Shown here one piece after another: positions 34,181 to 40,451 of a DNA stretch of 64,000 nucleotides (position 1 is the stretch's first letter; each line of letters starts with the position of its first letter). A program made the position numbers and the translations under genes. Location: assembly GCA_964424355.1 (NCBI GenBank), contig CAYRIO010000012.1:1-64000 (forward strand), read 5' to 3'. Source of the DNA: CAZEHS01 sp964424355. GTDB lineage: Bacteria; Bacillota; Clostridia; Peptostreptococcales; Acidaminobacteraceae. The notes under the pieces were generated by a model. The model was not told the origin of the DNA, searched no databases, and saw only the letters and a program-made list of their open reading frames with translations.

Positions 34181-35083
34181 TCAATCATTCAACAAATAAT
34201 TCCCCTTAAATACCTCTCGCACATGCCAATCAACAAATCCAGCCTCCGGCTGATACAGCACCTCTACAGGCTTACGAATGCGTTGTCCCTTGAATCGAAC
34301 CAACCATTCCTGAAGCCCGGTGCTACCATTAGCATAACGTGAAATCTTGATATCTTGATCCTGCCCAATTGTAAATGCGCCTAAATCGAATAGCTTGTGA
34401 TGCAGTGAGCAAAGCGCCAAACCGTTCTCTTCCCTGTCAGGGCCGCCCGCCTGATGCCATTTTATATGAGCTGCTTCCAAGCCGACCGGCTGGTTCTGCA
34501 GACGCACATCGTATCCGCAGACGGCACAGCGGTAGCCATAGGCACTGAGAATACGGTCTCTGAACTGAGGATCCCGCTTACGGGCTCTGTGGGTAACATA
34601 TTGTATTTCACTGATATCCAGACCAATCGCGGCCAGAATCTCCTGATGGAGGGTCTCCGAAAAATGTTGTTCCAACAGGATTTCGGCTATTTCGCGAATT
34701 AGAGCGGGATTAGTGGCTATGAGTCCGAGAACCTCTTCTGTGAATCCGCCTTCGGCCTCTTGTGCCAGCAGCCAGTTGTCCTTGATATGGTCATTGTCAA
34801 CAGCCTGATTCAACTGCCATATTCCATCATGGGTTAAGCGGACAAAGGGCTGCTCTGGATGGTAGGATTTGCGTGAAGGGCCAAAATCCATCAGCAGTTG
34901 CTTTAGGTCCCGCCGAGTATCTTCGTAAGAAATTCGCTGTAGACCTTGGTTTTGGTACTTTGCCAGGGCATAGAGAATCAGAAGGGGCTTATGGGGGGCC
35001 CGTTGATCTCCCTGCCGCCAAATATTAAGGTCACTGATGGCTTTCATCAGCTCATTTTGGTTTTGCACCCTGCTGTTGGACAT
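34181..35083 (-). CDS. SBD-HNH phosphorothioate-dependent restriction endonuclease
   Basis: The 300-residue protein has an N-terminal sulphur-binding-domain-like region (about 1-150; RAPHKPLLILYAL at 28-40, QPFVRLTHDGIW around 78-89) and an HNH nuclease at about 170-260: CAVC (186-189), EAAHIKW (His206), NG (220-221) and CSLHH (225-229). This matches the phosphorothioated-DNA-binding restriction endonuclease family (ScoMcrA/EcoWI-like type IV enzymes), which cut DNA carrying a phosphorothioate backbone. No Dnd or Ssp modification genes are in the window, as expected for a restriction-only enzyme. Upstream GGAGAAGGTG fits ATG 35083. Confidence 0.88.
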   Translation of the reverse strand: MSNSRVQNQNELMKAISDLNIWRQGDQRAPHKPLLILYALAKYQNQGLQRISYEDTRRDLKQLLMDFGPSRKSYHPEQPFVRLTHDGIWQLNQAVDNDHIKDNWLLAQEAEGGFTEEVLGLIATNPALIREIAEILLEQHFSETLHQEILAAIGLDISEIQYVTHRARKRDPQFRDRILSAYGYRCAVCGYDVRLQNQPVGLEAAHIKWHQAGGPDREENGLALCSLHHKLFDLGAFTIGQDQDIKISRYANGSTGLQEWLVRFKGQRIRKPVEVLYQPEAGFVDWHVREVFKGNYLLND

Positions 35084-35104
35084 GCTGTCACCTTCTCCTG
35101 AATG

Positions 35105-35467
35105 TCAGTATTTCTGTCGCTCCGGTATCACACCCCGCACTCCGCCTTCAGGGTGTGCCATATCCCCGATGTAGCGGGGAATCAGGTGCACGTGCAGGTG
35201 AAAGATGGTTTGCCCGGCCGCTGCTCCATTGTTGATGCCGATGTTCCAGCCATCTGGCTTCAGCTCCAACTGTAACCGTTCTTTTACATGCCGCAGTAGC
35301 GCCCATATTGCTGTTTCTTCCTCAGGGGTCAGCTCGAAATAATCCTGCACATGGCGTTTGGGGATAATCAGCACGTGGCCTGGAGTAACAGGGTACTTAT
35401 CGTTGATGGCATAGGCCAGGGGCGAATCAGCTCTGTAGTTGTCCATAGCACAGAATAAACAGGACAT
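35105..35467 (-). CDS. HIT-family nucleotide hydrolase
   Basis: A 120-residue histidine-triad protein: HLHVHLIP is the catalytic His-x-His-x-His motif, GHVLIIPKRH the substrate-strand signature and CLFC near the N-terminus a zinc-type pair common in this subfamily. HIT enzymes hydrolyse AMP-lysine, Ap4A or similar nucleotide adducts. GGAGG precedes ATG 35467. It lies 21 bases upstream of the SBD-HNH gene, so it is probably the first cistron of the restriction operon, which may be coincidental or may link nucleotide chemistry to the defence genes. Confidence 0.9.
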   Translation of the reverse strand: MSCLFCAMDNYRADSPLAYAINDKYPVTPGHVLIIPKRHVQDYFELTPEEETAIWALLRHVKERLQLELKPDGWNIGINNGAAAGQTIFHLHVHLIPRYIGDMAHPEGGVRGVIPERQKY

Positions 35468-35512
35468 ATGGTGCCTCCATTTCCATCCGCTTATCGATAA
35501 AAGATTGAAGGG

Positions 35513-35542
35513 AGAGATTGCCGCGCTACGCTCGCAATGACG
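35513..35542. repeat. GAGATTGCCGCGCTACGCTCGC-type dispersed repeat
   Basis: GAGATTGCCGCGCTACGC followed by TCGCAATGACGG; a matching inverted copy is at 40341-40364. It lies between the GNAT and HIT genes. Confidence 0.6.
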
Positions 35543-35569
35543 GGATTTTTTGTGCTTTCCAATAGATTT

Positions 35570-36055
35570 CTAAAACCCCAACGTCATATCATACCAAACT
35601 GCCCCGCCATGACTGGATTCCGATTTGCCCATATTCACAAATCCGAAGCTTTCGTAATAATGGACCAGATGTTCCTTGCAGGTAAGGATTACGCGCTTGC
35701 GACCGGCGGTGTGTGCTGCTGCGATCATGTGGTTCATTAGTTGGGCGGCTATGCCCTGGCGGCGGTATTCCGGAATAACATCCAGACCGAAAATGGTTTG
35801 GGTTGCTCCGGTTGGATTATGGTGCTCTGTGGAATGGAACAGTTCATCGTAAATGGTTTCGCTGTCGGTTACACAGCCGTTGATGAAGCCGATGAGCTGC
35901 CCCTCCTTCTCTGCCACAAAAAAGCTCTCGGGGAAGGCTGCAATCCGGTGTTTCAATGAATCGAGTTCTGCGGCTTCGGCTGGTGGGAAGCACAGGGCTT
36001 CTATTTCGGCCACACGGTCCAGGTCGTTGGAGGTTACGTTGCGAATTGTTGTCAT
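35570..36055 (-). CDS. GNAT-family N-acetyltransferase
   Basis: A 161-residue GNAT protein: DLDRVAEIEALCFPPAEA at the start, core strand FVAEKEGQLIGFINGCVTD, and acetyl-CoA loop VIPEYRRQGIAAQLMNHMIAAA. The C-terminal VHYYESFGFVNMGKS is the usual tyrosine-bearing end. The closest recognised branch is the arylalkylamine N-acetyltransferase-like group, but the substrate is unknown. AAGGAG precedes ATG 36055. Confidence 0.88.
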   Translation of the reverse strand: MTTIRNVTSNDLDRVAEIEALCFPPAEAAELDSLKHRIAAFPESFFVAEKEGQLIGFINGCVTDSETIYDELFHSTEHHNPTGATQTIFGLDVIPEYRRQGIAAQLMNHMIAAAHTAGRKRVILTCKEHLVHYYESFGFVNMGKSESSHGGAVWYDMTLGF

Positions 36056-36100
36056 GTTGTTGGGTCTCCTTATTGAATAGTCTCGGTCAAAATGGCTTGT

Positions 36101-36487
36101 TTACAGCACTTTCACATAGAATTTCCGGTCCCGAGGGCCATCGAATTCGCAAAAATAGATGCCCTGCCAGATGCCCAGCTTCAGGATGCCCTGCTCTATG
36201 ATGACGGTGCAGGATGCCCCCATGGCGGATGCCTTGAGGTGGGCATGGGAATTGCCTTCGGCATGGCGGTATCCGGCGTTTTCGGGATACACTCTGGCGA
36301 GGGCTTTTAAGATATCGTGCACGACGTCGGGATCGGCGTTTTCGTTGATGGTTACACCGGCGGTGGTATGGGGAATGAACACGACGGCCAAGCCGTCCTG
36401 AATACCGCTGTCTGCAACGGCTTGGCGCACTGTTTCGGTGATGTTGCGGAATTCTTCTGAATGGGTTGTTCTGATTGTATATTCCAT
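36101..36487 (-). CDS. YjbQ family protein (UPF0047, thiamine-phosphate-synthase-like)
   Basis: A 128-residue protein of the YjbQ/UPF0047 family. Conserved elements are VFIPHTTAGVTINENADPDV (with the conserved His and Glu), HAEGNSHAHLKASAMG, and GTWQGIYFCEFDGPR-like GIWQGIYFCEFDGPRDRK near the C-terminus. Some members have weak secondary thiamine-phosphate synthase activity; the main role is unsettled. I start at ATG 36487 (AAAGGGAG six bases upstream), which leaves 16 bases after the Fe-S membrane protein gene. Confidence 0.9.
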   Translation of the reverse strand: MEYTIRTTHSEEFRNITETVRQAVADSGIQDGLAVVFIPHTTAGVTINENADPDVVHDILKALARVYPENAGYRHAEGNSHAHLKASAMGASCTVIIEQGILKLGIWQGIYFCEFDGPRDRKFYVKVL

Positions 36488-36503
36488 GGTTTTCTCCCTT
36501 TCC

Positions 36504-37409
36504 TTATTGATTAAGTTCTTCCCTGAAGCCTGCATCCAATCCAGCGGTTATCCGAATGGCCTGTTTGGGACAACAATGTACGCAGGTTTCGCATAGGATG
36601 CACTCCGTTGAGAGAATTCGCTGTCCCTTTTTCTTGTATGCCAGCAGGCGGATATCCATAGGACAGTTTTTTTCACACAGCGAGCAGTCTATGCAGGTTT
36701 TTGCATCGATTTCCACTTTTAGAAGTGCAAAGCGTGATCCTACCTTTTGGAGGGTGGGAATGGGACACAGGTATTTGCAGAATGCCCGGTTGTCTTTCAA
36801 CCAGTAGGCCAAGCCGATGCCTGACAGATAATACAGGATATTCCCAGCTAGGAACAGGTGCCATTCCACGGGTGCGCCCGCCTGCCATTTCCCGCCTGAG
36901 ACGATATACCACAGCCAAAGTATAAGGATAAGCGAAGCTGCAAAATGGAGGTATCTGAGGTTGCCCCATCCCTTATGCCGCTTGTCGTTTGGAACCTTAT
37001 AGGGAAGAAAATCCAGAACCATGGCTGTCCAACAGGCGTATCCGCACCATGCCCGGCCAAAAATGAACGGCCCAAAGATTTTGGCTACGGCATAATGAAG
37101 TACTGCAGCTTGGAAGACACCCAGCATCAGATACACAAAAAAGCCTTCAATCTGCATATTTTCATGACCTAAAATGCCAAGAAAAATCAGCATGTATATC
37201 CCCACCAGCAATTGTGTTGTCCTTCTGCCCAGACCTTTTTGCTGCCTTGGAAGCACATTGCCAAGATACATGCCTACGGCGATGGCAGCACCTATATATG
37301 CGAAGTTGAACAGATAAAAAATACTGCCTGTTGCCATATACCGCCATAACCCCAGGCATATGAAGGTGAACAGAAATATCAATGGCAAACGTGAGGTGGA
37401 TTTTATCAT
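36504..37409 (-). CDS. Membrane 4Fe-4S polyferredoxin (NapH/YccM-like)
   Basis: This 301-residue protein has about seven membrane helices (near residues 5-25, 30-50, 65-85, 90-115, 150-170, 175-195 and 235) and two 4Fe-4S motifs at the C-terminal side: CIDCSLCEKNCPMD and CILCETCVHCCPKQAI. GRAWCGYACWTAMVLDFLP and FCKYLCP are conserved Cys signatures of the NapH/NosR/RsxE-like family. It probably passes electrons between the quinone pool and a partner, which is not identified here. GGAGATG precedes ATG 37409. Confidence 0.88.
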   Translation of the reverse strand: MIKSTSRLPLIFLFTFICLGLWRYMATGSIFYLFNFAYIGAAIAVGMYLGNVLPRQQKGLGRRTTQLLVGIYMLIFLGILGHENMQIEGFFVYLMLGVFQAAVLHYAVAKIFGPFIFGRAWCGYACWTAMVLDFLPYKVPNDKRHKGWGNLRYLHFAASLILILWLWYIVSGGKWQAGAPVEWHLFLAGNILYYLSGIGLAYWLKDNRAFCKYLCPIPTLQKVGSRFALLKVEIDAKTCIDCSLCEKNCPMDIRLLAYKKKGQRILSTECILCETCVHCCPKQAIRITAGLDAGFREELNQ

Positions 37410-37825
37410 AAGACATCTCCAATATGTATGTGAAGTCTACGAAATCACTTTTCCAAACTACTGATTACAAAATGCCTGCTCCGCGTGAACCTGCGATAAA
37501 TTGAAAACTTCTGTTTCCGTTCTTCGCCAAGCTCCTTACCCAGTGAATGTATGAAATGGATTCTATCATTGGTTTCTCCCGCTTCCATTGGCCTATTTAA
37601 ACTTTTCGCTTGCAGCAATATGATCAAAGGCCACAAAGGTTCTCAACCTGTTCCTGTTAACCATAAGTTCTATATCCTCCCTGTCTTTTCCTGCCAATAT
37701 GCTGTCAGTTCTTCTGTTTATTTAGGAATACAAACGCCTCAATTTCCTTATAACACCTGACTTAAATGCTCAATGCACACTGACAGCACAGAAAATTCTT
37801 CACTACCGAATTTCCCCTCAAAAAC
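37410..37825. other. Gene-free stretch with no recognised feature
   Basis: About 415 bases between the Fe-S protein start and the terminator at 37826 hold only short frames (such as one of 63 codons on the minus strand) without ribosome sites or family similarity. I see nothing I can name in it. Confidence 0.5.
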
Positions 37826-37860
37826 AAAATCACCTCGAATTTAAGCTTCAAGGTGATTTT
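37826..37860. terminator. Bidirectional terminator near the monooxygenase-fold gene
   Basis: AAAATCACCT (37826-37835) pairs with AGGTGATTTT (37851-37860); inner GAA/TTC extends the stem. T-rich runs follow on both strands. It lies 26 bases after the minus-strand ABM gene stop. Confidence 0.75.
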
Positions 37861-37886
37861 TCCGGTGGCATCTATTCATTTCACGC

Positions 37887-38168
37887 TTACAGTTGGTTAA
37901 AAAACTCCACTTTCTTTGAACGGATCAGCCCAGACAATCTGGTGGCTTTTTCGGCGAGGTAGGGGGATTTTGCATGGACCTGAAAATCCTCTCCGGTGGC
38001 CCATGTGGATACGAAGGTGAGGATGTTGGGGGTTTCGATGTTCTGGTACAGTGTGTATTCCAAGCAGCCCGGCTCAGTCAGAGTGACTGCCACCGCTTCT
38101 TTCTGGATGGGTAAAACTTGATCCAGGTATTCTGGAAACACATCAATATGTGCAATGACCTTCAGCAT
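37887..38168 (-). CDS. Antibiotic-biosynthesis-monooxygenase (ABM) fold protein
   Basis: A 93-residue single ABM-domain protein: LKVIAHIDVFPEYLDQVLPIQ, TEPGCLEYTLYQN and ILTFVSTWATGEDFQVHAKSPYL form the YgiN-like quinol-monooxygenase pattern. Such proteins act as small dimeric monooxygenases or as binding proteins. AGGAGGTG precedes ATG 38168. It lies 140 bases past the GNAT gene's stop (38308), on the same strand; whether the two are cotranscribed is not clear. Confidence 0.9.
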   Translation of the reverse strand: MLKVIAHIDVFPEYLDQVLPIQKEAVAVTLTEPGCLEYTLYQNIETPNILTFVSTWATGEDFQVHAKSPYLAEKATRLSGLIRSKKVEFFNQL

Positions 38169-38307
38169 GAGGCACCTCCTGTTTTTTCAATTATAACATT
38201 GTATACACGTATATGCATATACCCATAATCAAAAACCCGCCAAATTGACACCCGGCGGGTTTACTGTTCTGATCCGTTTCATGCTTCACTTTTTGGGAAT
38301 ATACCAC

Positions 38308-38838
38308 TCACCATTCCTCACCCAACACCGCGTACACCAAATCATCCTCCCAGACGCCTTGGTTGTAATAGCTCTTCACAAAACACCCTTCCCGCCTAAA
38401 GCCCAGCTGTTCCAACAATTTGATGGAAGCGGTGTTTCTAGGATCCAGGGAGGCGGTGATGCGGTGTTTTTTAAGTGAGTCAAACAGGTGGCTGACTGCG
38501 GCTCTGACCGCTTCCTGTCCGTAGCCTTGACCCTGCGCTGATTTTGCCAGGGTATAGCCGATTTCGCACTGGCTGTTATGGGGACCGATGAAGTGGATGC
38601 CGAGGTCGCCGATGAGGGCGCCTTCGCGGTAAATGCCCAACTGAAACCAGGTGTCTTCAACATTGAAGGCGGCGGTGCTGCGCAGGATAAAATCCTGAAC
38701 TTCTGAGAGCTCTGCCGGGCAGAAGCTTTGGAATCTCGCAATTTCAGGATCGGACCGATAGGCAAAAACAGTCGGTGCATCGGCTATGTCCAGGGTTTTC
38801 AGGACCAGACGCCCGGTAGTGATGGTGGGGCTTTTCAT
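38308..38838 (-). CDS. RimJ/RimL-type GNAT N-acetyltransferase
   Basis: The 176-residue protein has the RimJ/RimL signature: ITTGRLVLKTLDIADAP at the start, IGYTLAKSAQGQGYGQEAVRAAV as the acetyl-CoA loop, and RNTASIKLLEQLGFRREG near the end. It may acetylate a protein N-terminus or a small metabolite. I start at ATG 38838 because GGGA lies six bases upstream and the conserved first strand starts there; the longer frame adds 21 unsupported residues. It lies 43 bases after the small 60-residue gene. Confidence 0.88.
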   Translation of the reverse strand: MKSPTITTGRLVLKTLDIADAPTVFAYRSDPEIARFQSFCPAELSEVQDFILRSTAAFNVEDTWFQLGIYREGALIGDLGIHFIGPHNSQCEIGYTLAKSAQGQGYGQEAVRAAVSHLFDSLKKHRITASLDPRNTASIKLLEQLGFRREGCFVKSYYNQGVWEDDLVYAVLGEEW

Positions 38839-38881
38839 GTGGATTCCCTGCCGTTTCTTTGATTCTGTTTTCCATGGGTCC

Positions 38882-39064
38882 TTACTTTCGGATCCCTGCA
38901 ATCAGCTTTTCCAGGCAAGCCTTTCCCCCAGGGCAGGCTATCAGATGGTCCCTGAGGCTTTCAGCCAGCTCAACGGTGGTGATACCCATGCCTTCAAACA
39001 CCGCACCGATTTCTTTCAGAGGGCTTTCCGGCCCGTTCACTTTCAAATCACATTCCGTATGCAT
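38882..39064 (-). CDS. Unrecognised 60-residue protein
   Basis: This short protein starts at ATG 39064 behind a well-placed GGAGG (six bases away) and reads MHTECDLKVNGPESPLKEIG then a hydrophilic end with ACPGGKAC (two cysteines in a Gly-rich loop). No family is recognised. The strong ribosome site and its position as first gene before a GNAT gene (43 bases) favour it being real. The two C-terminal cysteines could bind metal. Confidence 0.6.
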   Translation of the reverse strand: MHTECDLKVNGPESPLKEIGAVFEGMGITTVELAESLRDHLIACPGGKACLEKLIAGIRK

Positions 39065-39274
39065 CAGAATCCTCCAGATTACTAATCTCTGCATATAGCA
39101 TAGCAGAAATTTGAGCCGCCGTCCGTTCCTATATGGTTGGCATTCTGTCTACGTGTAGCGAATTGTCTCTTTTTGATTTTGCTGAACTGATTCAATCTCC
39201 TGATTGAGTTGCTTCTACAGGTATGATACGCTTTAACCCATACCACCCATTCTGATTTAAAGGAGGTCATCCGC

Positions 39275-39364
39275 ATGAAAAGACCCCTGAGCCGGTTCCT
39301 GATCGGGTTCCTGCTGGCAATCAGCAGCCCTTGCTCTGATTGTGAGATGGCCATTCCAAACTAA
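39275..39364 (+). CDS. Short leader-like peptide upstream of the ureohydrolase gene
   Basis: A 29-codon frame starts at ATG 39275 after a full AAAGGAGG site, with a basic start (KRPLSR), a hydrophobic core (FLIGFLLAI) and a CSDC ending before TAA at 39362-39364. The ureohydrolase ATG follows 16 bases later. It could be a leader peptide, a small membrane peptide or a chance frame; the perfect ribosome site argues against chance. Confidence 0.5.
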   Translation: MKRPLSRFLIGFLLAISSPCSDCEMAIPN

Positions 39365-39380
39365 AATCAGGAGGACTCTT

Positions 39381-40322
39381 ATGAAAACAACTGAAAAGAT
39401 GATTAAAGAACAGGCTCTTTGGGCAGGTCTCAACCGCCCGGAAGCGAGCGTTGAGGAAGCAGATATTGTGTTGTTCGGCATTCCCTTTGATGGAGGCGTA
39501 AGCTTTCGGAACGGTGCCAAGGATGCTCCCCGGAGTTTACGGAGCATTACCTATACCATTGCCCCTACTACGGAGCATTTTGAAGATCTTTCTGCCATGA
39601 CGGTGAAGGATCTGGGGGATTTTAACGCACCTACCCGGGAAGAACTTTTCCGGGATGTTGAAGCCCAGGTCTGTGAACTGGTGAAGGCCGGTACGTTTTT
39701 TACGATGATTGGCGGCGATCACTCCACCACCATCCCGGTTCAACGGGGGATCAACCGGGCGCTGTCCGAACCCTTCGGTATCATTCATATCGATGCCCAT
39801 TTTGATCTCTGCGATGCCCTGGAGGGTGATTCTCTGTCCCATGGCTCCACTGAAAGAAGAGCCCTGGAGCTATCCAATGTTACGGGTCCGGAAAATCTGT
39901 TTTTCATTGGCATCCGGTCTGTCGAAATGGACGAGCTTGAGTTCCTGAAAACACACACCGTCCCGGTGGTCAGCGCTGCCCGATTTGAAGAGATGGGTGT
40001 GCAGGCCGTGATTGATGCGGTTAAAAAACAGATGGCCCCCTTCAAGCATGTGTATGTCACCCTGGATATCGACTGCCTGGACCCTGCCTATGCTGCAGGC
40101 ACCGGCACCCCGCAGTTCGGCGGCCTTCACGCCCGTGACCTGCTAACCCTGCTCCGGGGGATTTTCGACCTGCCGGTCATCGGTTTTGATGTGGTGGAGA
40201 TTGCTCCCAAGCTGGATGCCTCCCTGACTGCACTCTTTGCCGGCCGAAAAATCCTGACAGAATGCTGGGGGCATCACTGGCGAAAGCATTTACAAGCGGA
40301 AACAACAGCACCTCTTGAGTAA
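39381..40322 (+). CDS. speB: Ureohydrolase of the agmatinase/arginase family
   Basis: The 313-residue enzyme carries the full manganese-binding set of this family: GGDHST, IDAHFDLCDA, HGS, and the closing DIDCLDPAYAAGTGTP. Agmatinase (agmatine to putrescine and urea) is the more likely role than arginase from the DPAYAAGTGTPQFGGL pattern, but related enzymes use guanidinobutyrate or formiminoglutamate. ATG 39381 has CAGGAGG seven bases upstream. It follows the 29-codon frame and is followed by a terminator; no neighbouring polyamine genes are seen. Confidence 0.85.
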   Translation: MKTTEKMIKEQALWAGLNRPEASVEEADIVLFGIPFDGGVSFRNGAKDAPRSLRSITYTIAPTTEHFEDLSAMTVKDLGDFNAPTREELFRDVEAQVCELVKAGTFFTMIGGDHSTTIPVQRGINRALSEPFGIIHIDAHFDLCDALEGDSLSHGSTERRALELSNVTGPENLFFIGIRSVEMDELEFLKTHTVPVVSAARFEEMGVQAVIDAVKKQMAPFKHVYVTLDIDCLDPAYAAGTGTPQFGGLHARDLLTLLRGIFDLPVIGFDVVEIAPKLDASLTALFAGRKILTECWGHHWRKHLQAETTAPLE

Positions 40323-40340
40323 ACCGTCTTTAGATTGCCT

Positions 40341-40364
40341 TTGCGAGTGAAGCGCGGCAATCTC
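40341..40364. repeat. Inverted copy of the GAGATTGCCGCGCT repeat
   Basis: Read on the minus strand it is GAGATTGCCGCGCTTCACTC followed by GCAA, matching the copy at 35513-35542. It is just after the ureohydrolase stop. Confidence 0.6.
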
Positions 40365-40396
40365 GCCCTCGGATTTTTCTTTTGTGACCGTATACA

Positions 40397-40438
40397 AAAC
40401 CCCTGCTCCTCTGGCAACTAGCTTGAGGGCAGGGGTTT
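40397..40438. terminator. Bidirectional terminator
   Basis: AAACCCCTGC (40397-40406) pairs perfectly with GCAGGGGTTT (40429-40438). It lies between the ureohydrolase (+) and the diguanylate cyclase (-), which are convergent. Confidence 0.75.
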
Positions 40439-40451
40439 GTGAAATTTTAGG

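Noticed and set aside
37445..37636. Minus-strand 63-codon frame in the 37.4-37.8 kb gap
   Set aside because: No ribosome site, no family resemblance, and an overlapping opposite-strand frame of similar size; I treat the stretch as gene-free.
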